Assembly: GCA_963843805.1 (NCBI GenBank) | Contig: CAWJLY010000011.1 | Location: 62,001 to 126,000 of the forward strand | From: Ideonella_A sp963843805 | GTDB lineage: Bacteria; Pseudomonadota; Gammaproteobacteria; Burkholderiales; Burkholderiaceae_C | Direction of reading: 5' to 3' | Length of the DNA stretch: 64,000 nucleotides | Shown: positions 9,364 through 18,183 of the stretch, in pieces | Layout of the letters: the number at the start of each line of letters is the position of its first letter | How positions within the stretch are numbered: the stretch's first letter is position 1 | Translations under genes and position numbers: made by a program | The notes under the pieces: model-generated | What the model was told of the DNA's origin: nothing | The model's input: the letters and a program-made list of their open reading frames with translations, nothing else | Databases searched by the model: none

Positions 9364-9392
9364 ATTTAGGGTCGGTGTTTCGGCATTTCAAG
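9364..9392 (-). promoter_or_regulatory. sigma-32-type heat-shock promoter for the hsp20 pair
   Basis: Read on the minus strand, CTTGAAA (9392-9386) is an exact -35 match to the heat-shock sigma factor consensus. A 14-base spacer follows, then CCCTAAAT (9371-9364), close to the CCCCATNT -10 box. It points at the first hsp20 gene, leaving a leader of roughly 55-60 bases. Placement and matching to consensus are seen directly; activity is inferred. Confidence 0.75.
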
Positions 9393-9551
9393 AGTCCGCT
9401 ATTGACGAAGTCGGCGCTTCTCATGCCGACCAACGCAGACCCTGGCGGGGCCATGCACAATGCGCGCTTTGTTGCAGCTGCCGAGCTGGCGCCACCTGCC
9501 GCTGGCAGTCGATCCGACGGAGGCTGTTCTTGTCAGTCCGATTCCCTGCCC

Positions 9552-9556
9552 AGGAG
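9552..9556 (+). promoter_or_regulatory. ribosome-binding site deciding a TTG start for yejA
   Basis: AGGAG at 9552-9556 lies eight bases ahead of TTG 9565, which opens directly into a basic-hydrophobic export signal. The upstream in-frame ATG at 9460 has no such site and would add a non-secretory leader. Confidence 0.6.
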
Positions 9557-9564
9557 CCCATCAG

Positions 9565-11463
9565 TTGACTGCGCATGATGTCGACCTCGCCCGACGGCGG
9601 CTGGCCGTGCTGCTGGCCGGGACGCCGTTCGCCGGTCGTTTGCAGGCGGCCACGGCAGCAACGCCTGACGACAGTGGCGATCACTGGGTGCATGGGTTTG
9701 CGGCCTATGGAGCGCCCAAATACGCGGCCGATTTCAAGCACTTCGACTACGTCGACCCGGCAGCGCCGAAAGGCGGCACGCTGCGTCTGCGCAACCCCGA
9801 CCGCCGCAGCAGCTTCGACAAGTTCAACCCCTGGACGACCCGAGGCAATGCGCCGGCGGGGGTGCTGATCTGGATGGTCGACAGCCTGTGTCACCTGGCG
9901 CAGGACGAGCCGATGACGATGTATGCGCTGATTGCCGAATCGTTGCAGGTTGCCGGCGATTTTTCGTCGGCAAGCTTCCGGATCGACACACGGGCACGCT
10001 TCAACAACGGCGATCCGGTGCTGCCCGAGGATGTCCAGCATAGCTGGTCGATGCTGGCAGGCAAGGGGGCGTCGCCGCAGTACCAGACGCTGGTCGCCGG
10101 GATCGAGCGGGTGGTGGTGGTCGACCGCCGCACGGTTCGATTCGATTTCAGAGACAAGTCGCGCGATCAGGTCTTCACTGCCGGCACGATGCCGATCTTC
10201 AGCCGCAAATGGGGCCAGGTGGCGGGCTGGGCGCCGGGCCAGAAACTGCGCCCGTTCGACGAGATCGTGACCGACTACCCGATCACCGCAGGCGCCTACC
10301 TGATCGACAAGGTCGACATGCCGCGGCGCATCGAATTCAGGCTGAACCCCGACTACTGGGCAAAAAACCTGCCGACACGGCGCGGCCACTTCAATTTCGA
10401 CCGGGTGATCTACCGCAACTACCAGGATGTGGCGGTGGCGCGCGAGGCTTTCAAGGCCGGCGAGTTCGATCTGTTCAAGGAATATTCTGCGCGCTCGTGG
10501 ATCCGCCTGCACAAGGGTGCGAAGTGGGACGATGGCCGCATCGTCAAGGCGTCGCTGCAGACCGGCTTCGGCCAGCAGATGCAGGCTTATCAACTCAATT
10601 TGCGCCGGCCCAAGCTGCAGGATTTGCGGGTCCGCGAAGCATTGGGCCTGACCTACGATTTCGAGACCATCAACCGGACCAAATCGTTCACGCGCGTCGA
10701 ACATCTGTTCAACAATTCAGAGTTCGGCGCCGTCGGCCCGCCGAGTGCTGACGAGCTGAAATTGCTGGAGCCGTTTCGCGCCACATTGCCGCCGCGGGTC
10801 TTCGGTCCGGCATTCAAGGCGCCGCGTACGGACCTGGAGCCGAATGGCTTGCGCCGCAACTTGCTGAAGGCCCGTGCGCTGTTCATCGAGGCCGGCTGGA
10901 AGCCCGATGCCGACGGCAAGTTGCGCAACGACAAGGGTGAGCAGTTCGAGATCGAATACATGTCGCCACGCGACGGCGGGCTCGAGGACTGGACCAGCAA
11001 CCTGGCGAAGATCGGCGTCAAGCTGACCACTCGGGTCGTCGACTTCGCGCTGTACCGTCGCCGTCTCGAGCAATACGATTTCGACATGGTGACAATCGTC
11101 GAAGGCCCCTTCACATTGCCGAGTGCGCAGGAACTGGCGTCGTTGTACGGCAGCAAGTCGGCCGATGAGCAGGGAAACCAGAACTTCCGCGGCGTCAAGA
11201 GCCAGGCCGTCGATGCCGTGATCGATGCGATCGGGCGCGCGCAGACCATGCCCGAGTTGCTGGCTGCCGCTCGCGCGCTCGACCGCATCGTGATGTGGAG
11301 CTTCTGGCAAGTGCCCGACCTTTTTTCGGCCAAGGAAAACTTTTCATACTGGAACAAGTTTGGCAAGCCCGCCGTGATGCCGCCGTATTTCCGCGCCGAT
11401 ACCGTCATCACCGGCTTTGTCGAATGGGCGCCGTGGCCGTTGTGGACCTGGTGGCGGAAATGA
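9565..11463 (+). CDS. yejA: peptide ABC transporter substrate-binding protein, YejA-like
   Basis: A 632-residue family-5 extracellular solute-binding protein, the periplasmic component of a microcin-C/oligopeptide-type importer. The leader LARRRLAVLLAGTPFAGRLQA carries consecutive arginines and a hydrophobic core. The mature protein starts WVHGFAAYGAPKYAADFKHF and contains FKHFDYVDPAAPKGG, a landmark of YejA-type proteins. It continues with FNNGDPVLPEDV and a C-terminal YWNKFGKP segment. ATG 9460 is an alternative start; I favour TTG 9565 on ribosome-binding-site and signal-peptide grounds. Genes for two permeases and a double ATPase follow in order, so the system is complete. Confidence 0.92.
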   Translation: MTAHDVDLARRRLAVLLAGTPFAGRLQAATAATPDDSGDHWVHGFAAYGAPKYAADFKHFDYVDPAAPKGGTLRLRNPDRRSSFDKFNPWTTRGNAPAGVLIWMVDSLCHLAQDEPMTMYALIAESLQVAGDFSSASFRIDTRARFNNGDPVLPEDVQHSWSMLAGKGASPQYQTLVAGIERVVVVDRRTVRFDFRDKSRDQVFTAGTMPIFSRKWGQVAGWAPGQKLRPFDEIVTDYPITAGAYLIDKVDMPRRIEFRLNPDYWAKNLPTRRGHFNFDRVIYRNYQDVAVAREAFKAGEFDLFKEYSARSWIRLHKGAKWDDGRIVKASLQTGFGQQMQAYQLNLRRPKLQDLRVREALGLTYDFETINRTKSFTRVEHLFNNSEFGAVGPPSADELKLLEPFRATLPPRVFGPAFKAPRTDLEPNGLRRNLLKARALFIEAGWKPDADGKLRNDKGEQFEIEYMSPRDGGLEDWTSNLAKIGVKLTTRVVDFALYRRRLEQYDFDMVTIVEGPFTLPSAQELASLYGSKSADEQGNQNFRGVKSQAVDAVIDAIGRAQTMPELLAAARALDRIVMWSFWQVPDLFSAKENFSYWNKFGKPAVMPPYFRADTVITGFVEWAPWPLWTWWRK

Positions 11464-11574
11464 TCTCCCCGGAGCGCCGGCGGCGCACTACCCAGGGGGC
11501 ACACCAGCGGACCGGCGGAGCCGGGTCCGCGGTGTTGCTTGATCGGCCCGATCGATTGGCTTGAGTGGACTGAG

Positions 11575-12609
11575 ATGCTTGCCTATCTGCTGAAACGAAT
11601 TGCGCTGATGATCCCGACGCTGCTCGGCGCGTTGACGATCACCTTTGTCGTGATGCAGTTTGTCCCCGGCGGGCCGATCGAGCAGATCATGGCGGAGGCG
11701 CGAGCAGGGCAGGGCGGTGAAACGAGCGGCTACAAGGCCGGCCGTGACCTCGACAAGAAACAGCGCGAGGAGCTGATGAAGCTGTACGGCTTCGACAAGC
11801 CGGCGCATGTGCGTTACGTCGAGATGCTCGGCAACTTCGCGCGCTTCGATCTGGGCAAGAGCTTCTTGCAGAACAAGCCGGTCTGGGAGTTGATCAAGGA
11901 CAAGTTGCCGGTCTCGATCTCGCTGGGCTTGTGGACCTTTCTGATCAGTTATCTGATCTCGGTGCCGCTGGGTATCGCCAAGGCGGTTCGCGAAGGCAGC
12001 CGCTTCGACACCCTGACGACCTTTGTCGTGTTGCTTGGCTACGCGGTGCCAGGCTTCGTCCTCGGCGTGCTGCTGATCGTGCTGTTTGCAGGCGGCACCT
12101 TCTTCGACTGGTTTCCACTGCGGGGCCTGACCAGCGACAACTGGGACGAGTTGTCGTGGCCGGCCCGAATCGCCGATTATTTCTGGCACCTGACGCTGCC
12201 GCTGATCTGCCTGGTGATCGGCAGCTTCGCGATCGTCACGATGCTGACCAAGAACACCTTCATCGAGGAGATCCGCAAGCAATATGTGCTGGTTGCGCGC
12301 GCCAAGGGCCTGAGCCAGAAGCAGGTGCTTTACAAACATATCTTCCGCAATGCGCTGATTCCGCTGGTCACCGGGTTTCCGGCAGCATTCGTGGGTGCGT
12401 TTTTCGCCGGCTCGGTGCTGATTGAGACGCTGTTTTCGCTCGACGGCCTCGGCCTGCTGGCGTTCGAGAGCGTGATCCGGCGTGACTATCCGGTGGTGCT
12501 CGGCTCGTTGTATCTGTTCACGCTGATTGCGCTGGTCGTCAAGCTGGTGTCCGACCTGCTGTACATGGTGGTCGATCCACGGGTTCAATTCGGCAGCGTC
12601 GCCAAATGA
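11575..12609 (+). CDS. yejB: peptide ABC transporter permease, YejB-like
   Basis: A 344-residue inner-membrane permease of the oligopeptide/nickel (DppB/OppB) class. It begins MLAYLLKRIALMIPTLLGAL with the first membrane helix, followed by a long periplasmic loop. The binding-protein-dependent permease signature lies around VLVARAKGLSQKQVLYKHI, the EAA loop that contacts the ATPase. It ends near YMVVDPRVQFG, as OppB-type permeases do. Upstream, 11464-11574 contains a short palindromic stretch (ccggcggagccgggtccgcgg) but no gene. ATG 11575 is chosen because the first helix starts there; a frame to 11539 adds twelve unlikely residues. Confidence 0.95.
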   Translation: MLAYLLKRIALMIPTLLGALTITFVVMQFVPGGPIEQIMAEARAGQGGETSGYKAGRDLDKKQREELMKLYGFDKPAHVRYVEMLGNFARFDLGKSFLQNKPVWELIKDKLPVSISLGLWTFLISYLISVPLGIAKAVREGSRFDTLTTFVVLLGYAVPGFVLGVLLIVLFAGGTFFDWFPLRGLTSDNWDELSWPARIADYFWHLTLPLICLVIGSFAIVTMLTKNTFIEEIRKQYVLVARAKGLSQKQVLYKHIFRNALIPLVTGFPAAFVGAFFAGSVLIETLFSLDGLGLLAFESVIRRDYPVVLGSLYLFTLIALVVKLVSDLLYMVVDPRVQFGSVAK

Positions 12610-12622
12610 GGGGCCAACGGGC

Positions 12623-13693
12623 ATGAGTGCAGTTCTCGATCCGCCGCTCGGTTTGGCGACGCTGCCGGCATCGGTGCCGATGTCGCCGAACCAGCGCGCC
12701 TGGGCACGCTTCAGACGCAACCGGCTGGGGCTGGTTTCGCTGTGGATCTTTGCCGTGATGCTGATCGTTGCCACCGGCGCCGAACTGCTCAGCAATGACC
12801 GACCGATTGTCGCTCGCATCAATGGCAACTGGTATGCGCCCATGTTCGTCAATCCTGCCGAAACCACGCTCGGCGGCGACTACACGACGCCGACCGATTG
12901 GAAGGATCCGTTCATCACCGAACTGCTGGCCAAGCCGGGCAACTGGGCCCTCACCACGCTGAACCCGCATTCGGCTGATTCGACCGACTATTTCGATACG
13001 GCGCTGCCACCATCGCGGCCCAGCGCGCAGAACTGGCTGGGCACCGATCCGAAATCGCGCGACATGCTGGCCCGGCTGCTCTACGGTTTTCGGGTCAGCA
13101 TCTGGTTTGCACTGGCGTTGACGGTGACCGGCACGCTGATCGGCATTTTTGCCGGCGCGTTGCAGGGCTTCTTCGGCGGCAAGGTCGATCTGTTTCTGCA
13201 GCGTTTCATCGAGATCTGGGGTTCGGTTCCCGAGCTGTACCTGCTGATCATCTTCGCCTCGATCTTCGAGCCGTCGCTGCTGCTGTTGCTGGTGCTGCTC
13301 AGCCTGTGGGGCTGGATGGGACTATCCGATTACGTGCGGGCGGAGTTCCTGCGCAACCGCGGCCTCGAATACGTGAAGGCAGCACGCGCGCTCGGCCTGA
13401 GCAACGCACAGATCATCTGGCGCCACGTGTTGCCGAATTCGATGACCCCGGTGATCACGTTCTTGCCGTTTCGGATGAGCGGCGCCATCCTTGCGCTCAC
13501 CTCGCTCGATTTTCTCGGCCTCGGCGTGCCGAGTACCGTGCCGTCGCTGGGCGAGTTGCTCAAGCTCGGCAAGGAGAACCTCGACGCCTGGTGGATCATC
13601 GTGCCGACCTTTTTGCTGCTGGTCACGACGATGCTGCTGCTCACCTTCATCGGCGATGCATTGCGTGATGCGTTCGATACCCGCAAATCATGA
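12623..13693 (+). CDS. yejE: peptide ABC transporter permease, YejE-like
   Basis: A 356-residue partner permease of the DppC/OppC class. After a cytoplasmic N-terminus (NQRAWARFRRNRLGLVSLWI, the OppC_N segment) and one helix comes a large periplasmic domain, including NWLGTDPKSRDMLARLLYGF, the conserved lead into the transport domain. The EAA-type loop is YVKAARALGLSNAQIIWRHV. The ATG at 12623 is 13 bases past the yejB stop. The next operon gene, yejF, begins 709 bases later, after a block of hairpin repeats. Confidence 0.95.
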   Translation: MSAVLDPPLGLATLPASVPMSPNQRAWARFRRNRLGLVSLWIFAVMLIVATGAELLSNDRPIVARINGNWYAPMFVNPAETTLGGDYTTPTDWKDPFITELLAKPGNWALTTLNPHSADSTDYFDTALPPSRPSAQNWLGTDPKSRDMLARLLYGFRVSIWFALALTVTGTLIGIFAGALQGFFGGKVDLFLQRFIEIWGSVPELYLLIIFASIFEPSLLLLLVLLSLWGWMGLSDYVRAEFLRNRGLEYVKAARALGLSNAQIIWRHVLPNSMTPVITFLPFRMSGAILALTSLDFLGLGVPSTVPSLGELLKLGKENLDAWWIIVPTFLLLVTTMLLLTFIGDALRDAFDTRKS

Positions 13694-13721
13694 CAACGAT
13701 TGACGTTTTCGGTGCGTGGGT

Positions 13722-13827
13722 GATCCGGACGGCGAGGTACGCCACTGCGCTCATGTCCCCCGATGCCAGCCTGCGGCTGCCATCTCCTCCTTTACTTCGC
13801 TACGTGACGCACCTCACCGCCCGTATC
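13722..13827 (-). repeat. hairpin element, copy 3
   Basis: A 106-base element with outer arms 13722-13745 and 13804-13827, pairing at 19 of 24 positions. Four of the five mismatches are G-U pairs on the minus strand. On that strand the loop segments read AGCGAAGTAAAGGAGGAG and GGGGGACATGAGCG. Between them is an inner hairpin, GATGGCAGCC with GGCTGGCATC, around GCA. Confidence 0.8.
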
Positions 13828-13888
13828 GTCAACCACCGTGCCCGGCCGCAGAATTGGGGCGGTCTTCCGCTCTCCCGCGACCGTGCCG

Positions 13889-13992
13889 GGGCAAGGGCAT
13901 TGGGTGGCATTCGCAGCGAAGTCAAGGGGGAGCGGCGGGCAAAGCCCGTCGCGGAGGACATGAGCGGAGAAGGCCGCCCGATGCTCTTGGCC
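13889..13992 (+). repeat. hairpin element, copy 4
   Basis: A 104-base element with outer arms 13889-13908 and 13973-13992, pairing at 16 of 20 positions; three of the four mismatches are G-U on the plus strand. The plus-strand loop segments are AGCGAAGTCAAGGGGGAG and GGAGGACATGAGCG. The inner hairpin is GCGGGC-AAA-GCCCGT. It lies in the opposite orientation to copy 3. Confidence 0.8.
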
Positions 13993-14030
13993 TTGCTCCA
14001 TATGAGACATGACGTTGTCGATCCGTGGGT

Positions 14031-14136
14031 GATCCAGACGGCGAGGTACGCCACTGCGCTCATGTCCCCCGATGCCAGCCTGCGGCTGCCATCTCCTCCT
14101 TTACTTCGCTACGTGACGCACCTCACCGCCCGGATC
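14031..14136 (-). repeat. hairpin element, copy 5
   Basis: The tandem-duplicated counterpart of copy 3. Arms 14031-14054 and 14113-14136 match at 19 of 24 positions. All five mismatches are G-U on the minus strand; two stem positions have changed relative to copy 3 while pairing is kept or improved. Confidence 0.8.
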
Positions 14137-14198
14137 GGCCACCACCGTGCCCGGCCGCGCAAGTTGTTCCGGCGTTGCATCGCACGCGACCGTGCCGG

Positions 14199-14300
14199 GG
14201 CAAGGGCATTGGGTGGTCCTCGCAGCGAAGTCAAGGGGGAGCGGCGGGCAAAGCCCGTTGCGGAGGACATGAGCGGAGAGGGCCGCCCGATGCCTTTGCC
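14199..14300 (+). repeat. hairpin element, copy 6
   Basis: The tandem-duplicated counterpart of copy 4. Arms 14199-14221 and 14278-14300 match at 19 of 23 positions, and all four mismatches are G-U on the plus strand. The same loop segments and the same inner GCGGGC-AAA-GCCCGT hairpin are present. Confidence 0.8.
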
Positions 14301-14402
14301 CTCTCGCCGAAGGTCGCATGACGTGTCGGGTTGCTGGGCAAAGACCGCCACGAAGGACGGCCGCCGGATGCCTTTGCACTCGCGCAGAACCGGTTGCCCC
14401 GC

Positions 14403-16001
14403 ATGACAACGCTACTTGAAATCGACCACCTCAGCGTTCGCTTCGGCCCCAGCACCGTCGTCAACGATGTCTCGTTCTCGATCGCTGCGGGTGAAAAGTT
14501 TGCGTTGGTCGGGGAGTCGGGTTCGGGCAAATCGATCACCGCGTTGTCGGTGTTGCGGCTGGTCGATGCGGCGCAAACCAGTGGTTCGATCAGATTTGCC
14601 GGCGAAGACCTGACGAAGAAGAGCGAGCGCGAGATGCGTGGCATTCGCGGGGCCAGCATTGCGATGATTTTCCAGGAGCCGATGACGGCGTTGAACCCGC
14701 TGTACACGATCGGCAACCAGATCGGTGAGGTGCTCGAGCTGCATGAAGCGCTGCGGCCGAATGCGGCGCGGGCGCGGGCGATCGAGTTGCTGGCGCGCAC
14801 CGGCATCCCCGAGCCCGACCAGCGCATCGACGTCTATCCGCACCAGCTGTCGGGTGGTCAGCGGCAGCGCGCGATGATCGCGATGGCGCTGGCCTGCCAG
14901 CCGCGGCTGTTGATCTGTGACGAGCCGACCACGGCGCTGGATGTGACGATCCAGGCGCAGATTCTGGCGTTGCTCGATGAGCTGCAGGCCGAGATGGGAA
15001 TGGCGTTGCTGTTCATCACCCATGACCTGAATCTGGTGCGCCGCTTTACCCATCGGGTCGGCGTGATGGAGCGTGGCCGGCTGGTCGAGATGGGGCCGAC
15101 CGCCGATGTTTTCGCAGCGCCGCGACACGCCTATACCCAGCGACTGCTGGCCAGCCGGCCCGAGCGGGTTGTCGAGGCGGTGGCGCCCGATGCGCCGATG
15201 CTCGTGCAGGCTGATCGCGTCGATGTCGAATTCAGTTTCAGCGAAGGCTTGTTCCGCAAACGTCAGTTCCAGGCCGTCAAGCAGGCCACGCTGCATCTGC
15301 GGCGTGGCGAGACGCTGGGCATCGTCGGCGAATCGGGTTCCGGAAAGACGACGCTCGGGATGGCCTTGCTTGCGTTGCAGCCGATTGCCTCGGGTTCGGT
15401 GTCGCTCGATGGCCGACGCATCGACAACGCCGAGCGCGCCCAGCTGCGTGGCATGCGCCGGCGCATGCAGGTGGTGTTCCAGGATCCGTTCGCATCGCTG
15501 AGCCCGCGCCTGACGATTGGCCAGATCGTCGGCGAAGGGCTGGCACTGCATCGCAGCGAATTGAGCCGCAGCGAGCGCGACCGACTGGTGCTGCAGATGC
15601 TCGATGAGGTGGGGCTGGCGGAGCGCCACGGCGTGTCCAATGTGCTGCACCGCTATCCGCATGAATTCAGCGGCGGCCAGCGGCAACGCATCTCGATCGC
15701 CCGCGCCGTCGTCTTGCGCCCCGAGGTGCTGGTGCTCGACGAACCGACCTCGGCGCTCGACGTCTCGGTGCAGCAGCAGGTATTGAGACTGCTGGGCGAT
15801 CTGCAGCGCCACTACGGCATGAGCTACATCTTCATCAGCCATGATCTGGCGGTGGTGCGCGCGATGTCGCACCGCGTGATGGTGATGAAAGCCGGCGACG
15901 TGATCGAGGAGGGCGAAGCCGAGGCGCTGTTTGCCGATCCGCAACAACCGTACACCAGGGAGTTGCTGGCGGCGGCACATCTGGATGGCGCGACGGGTTG
16001 A
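14403..16001 (+). CDS. yejF: peptide ABC transporter ATP-binding protein with two nucleotide-binding domains, YejF-like
   Basis: A 532-residue double ATPase that energises the YejBE permease. Domain 1 has Walker A GESGSGKS, signature LSGGQRQRAMIA and Walker B LLICDEPTTALD. Domain 2 repeats these as GESGSGKT, FSGGQRQRISIA and LVLDEPTSALD. Each domain ends with an oligopeptide-type C-terminal segment (RHAYTQRLLASRP; QQPYTRELLAAA). ATG 14403 starts the first domain directly; upstream in-frame sequence belongs to the repeat block. It is the last gene of the operon. Confidence 0.96.
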   Translation: MTTLLEIDHLSVRFGPSTVVNDVSFSIAAGEKFALVGESGSGKSITALSVLRLVDAAQTSGSIRFAGEDLTKKSEREMRGIRGASIAMIFQEPMTALNPLYTIGNQIGEVLELHEALRPNAARARAIELLARTGIPEPDQRIDVYPHQLSGGQRQRAMIAMALACQPRLLICDEPTTALDVTIQAQILALLDELQAEMGMALLFITHDLNLVRRFTHRVGVMERGRLVEMGPTADVFAAPRHAYTQRLLASRPERVVEAVAPDAPMLVQADRVDVEFSFSEGLFRKRQFQAVKQATLHLRRGETLGIVGESGSGKTTLGMALLALQPIASGSVSLDGRRIDNAERAQLRGMRRRMQVVFQDPFASLSPRLTIGQIVGEGLALHRSELSRSERDRLVLQMLDEVGLAERHGVSNVLHRYPHEFSGGQRQRISIARAVVLRPEVLVLDEPTSALDVSVQQQVLRLLGDLQRHYGMSYIFISHDLAVVRAMSHRVMVMKAGDVIEEGEAEALFADPQQPYTRELLAAAHLDGATG

Positions 16002-16084
16002 GACGGCGCGGCCCGATCGACTCTTGATCGGCGGGCTTCCCTGTTACGGTTTGCCGTGCGTCGATTGCCGCTGTTGGTCGGCGC

Positions 16085-18070
16085 TCAGGGCCAAGGCAGT
16101 TTGGATCGATCGGACGAGGTCAAGCGGCCCAGGCTCGACGAGTGCCACATCGCCGCGGCGACACCGCGCCAGCCGAAGGTGGCCGTCACTGCGTGGCTCG
16201 CGCGGTCGGCGTAGCTGCCGGCCAGACAGTCGCAGCCGTGGCGCCGGGCCAGCTGCAGGTTGACGACATTGCCGATCAGTCCCAGGTGGGTCAGCGCCTG
16301 CGGGTAGTTGCCGAGCATCGCGCCGCTGACCGGATCGACCTCTTCGGCATACAGCCCGACATCGTTGGCGCAAGCCACCAGTCGTTCGATTCGCGCCTCG
16401 GCGGAGTCGATCCGGCCGGCGGCCAGTTCGGCATCGATCAGCCACGAGGTGCAGACCAGAAAGGCGCCTTCAGCGCCTTGCAAACCGTCTTCGCCGTCAT
16501 AACGGGCGACGAAATCGCCATCGGCGAGTTGCCGGGTCACCCTGGCCAGCGTGGCGTCGAGGGTGGCTGGCTGATGGACAAATCCGAGCATCGGCGCCAG
16601 CAGCACGGCTGCATCGGTGCCACCGTCGTAGGCCTGGGTGAGTGCGCCGGTCTGCCGGTCGATGCCGTGAGCCTCGATGTCGGCAGCGATCTGCTGCGCC
16701 ACCTCGCGCCAGCGTTCGCCATCGTCGAGCAGGCGGGCGGCCCGGTCCATGCCGACCCAGCTCATCAGCTTGCCATGCACATGGTGGCGTGGCGGGCCGC
16801 GCATTTCCCAGATGCCTTGGTCGGGGTCGCGCCAATGAGCGGCGATGAATTCGGCCACTGCCGCCAGCAGGCGAAGGTATTGCTCGTCGAGATCGCCACC
16901 GAGTTGGCGATACAGCAACGACAGATCGAGCATCTGCCCATAGACATCGATCTGCCGCTGACGATAGGCGCCGTTGCCGACTCGCACCGGCGCACTCGAC
17001 TGGTAACCCTCGAGGTGGTCGAGCGTCTGTTCCTGCAGGTTCAGCTCGCCATCGACGCCGTACATCGGCCTGACTTCGGGCAGCGAGCGGGCAATCGAAC
17101 GGGCCAGAAAACCATGGAAGGCCTTGGCCTCGCCGCTGTAGCCGAGCACCGCCAGTGCATACAGCGCGAACGACGAATCGCGCACCCAGCAAAATCGATA
17201 GTCCCAGTTGCGTTCGCCGCCGATTTCTTCGGGCAGCGAGGTGGTCGGCGCGGCGACGATGGCACCGCTGGGCGCAAAGGTCATCAGCTTGAGCGTCAGC
17301 GCGCTGCGTCGAACAGCGCCTTCGAACGGGCCGCTGTAGCGGCAATAGGCGATCCATTCCTCCCAGAACGCGCGTGTCGCAGCGAAGAAGGCGTCGACAC
17401 GCTGACCGGGTGCCTGGCCGGCCACGGTGTTGCCGGCCAGCACGAGGTCGAGATGATCACCGGCGGCGATGCTGAACAGCGCGCTGGCCTCATCGCCAGC
17501 GAGTGTGAAATCGATGCTGCCGTAGAGTCGGGGCATGTCGAGGCCGGCGTCGACACAGCCATCGACGCTGGTCAGATCGACCGGCTTGCGGGCAAATTCG
17601 CGCGACGGCCGGTAGAGCGATCGCATCGCCACGCTGCCGCGCAGGCCCTCGATTCGCCGGACGATCCAGGCGGGCGCGCTCAGGCTGACATAGTCATGGA
17701 TGCCGGCATCGAGCGCACGGCCGACCGGCATGAAATCGGTGACGGCGACGCTGCCGTCGGGGCTGTCGAATACCGTGCGCAAGATGTTGGTTCCCGGCAG
17801 GTAGGCCCGCGTGCTGGTGAATCCGGTGGTCGGCTGCAGCGTCCAGAAGCCGCCCTTGTCGGCATCGAGCAGGCGGCAGAATACCGGCTCGGCGTCGACG
17901 CGGTGCAAGGTCGCCCAATCGATGCTGCCGTCGCTGCCGACCAGCGCGGAGCCGTGGCAATCGCCGATCAGTGCATAGTCCTCGATCGGGCGGTAACGTG
18001 GCGAGCGTGCTGACGTTGTTCCGCCTGCTGCGTCCGCCGCAATCTGCGTGCCCGTGCTGCTGGATTCCAT
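16085..18070 (-). CDS. glycoside hydrolase family 15 protein (trehalase/glucoamylase-like)
   Basis: A 661-residue enzyme with the two-part layout of bacterial GH15 proteins: an N-terminal beta-sandwich (from YRPIEDYALIGDCHGSALVG, the trehalase-like N domain) and a C-terminal (alpha/alpha)6 barrel. The barrel has the conserved NWDYRFCWVRDSSFAL, LDHLEGYQ and the late EEVDPVSGAMLGNYPQALTH segment that supplies an active-site carboxylate. Likely substrates are trehalose or short alpha-glucans; it has no signal peptide, so it is probably cytoplasmic. ATG 18070 is chosen over longer in-frame extensions that lack domain content. It stands alone, convergent with yejF. Confidence 0.9.
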   Translation of the reverse strand: MESSSTGTQIAADAAGGTTSARSPRYRPIEDYALIGDCHGSALVGSDGSIDWATLHRVDAEPVFCRLLDADKGGFWTLQPTTGFTSTRAYLPGTNILRTVFDSPDGSVAVTDFMPVGRALDAGIHDYVSLSAPAWIVRRIEGLRGSVAMRSLYRPSREFARKPVDLTSVDGCVDAGLDMPRLYGSIDFTLAGDEASALFSIAAGDHLDLVLAGNTVAGQAPGQRVDAFFAATRAFWEEWIAYCRYSGPFEGAVRRSALTLKLMTFAPSGAIVAAPTTSLPEEIGGERNWDYRFCWVRDSSFALYALAVLGYSGEAKAFHGFLARSIARSLPEVRPMYGVDGELNLQEQTLDHLEGYQSSAPVRVGNGAYRQRQIDVYGQMLDLSLLYRQLGGDLDEQYLRLLAAVAEFIAAHWRDPDQGIWEMRGPPRHHVHGKLMSWVGMDRAARLLDDGERWREVAQQIAADIEAHGIDRQTGALTQAYDGGTDAAVLLAPMLGFVHQPATLDATLARVTRQLADGDFVARYDGEDGLQGAEGAFLVCTSWLIDAELAAGRIDSAEARIERLVACANDVGLYAEEVDPVSGAMLGNYPQALTHLGLIGNVVNLQLARRHGCDCLAGSYADRASHAVTATFGWRGVAAAMWHSSSLGRLTSSDRSKLPWP

Positions 18071-18183
18071 TGATGATGCTTTCGACGACAGGCTATTGAT
18101 GCCACACGCGACCATACGCTTTCGCACCACATGGGTCGGCCGATCGGGTGACTTTCTTTCACATGGGTCGTCATCGGTCCGCC

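Larger units (their letters stand above)
13694..14402. other. yejE-yejF spacer: tandem duplication of a hairpin pair
   Basis: This 709-base gap inside the yej operon has no credible gene. It consists mainly of two copies of a ~300-base unit in direct repeat, with period 309 (first copy from 13716, second from 14025) and roughly 90% identical by eye. Each unit contains one hairpin element in each orientation. A fragment resembling the unit's right end (ggccgccggatgcctttgcactcgcg) recurs near 14360, just before yejF. Confidence 0.85.

Noticed and set aside
13690..14406. A 238-residue open frame spanning the yejE-yejF gap
   Set aside because: It simply reads through the two tandem hairpin units, so its sequence repeats itself; no domain and no ribosome-binding site. 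High GC leaves many chance open frames.
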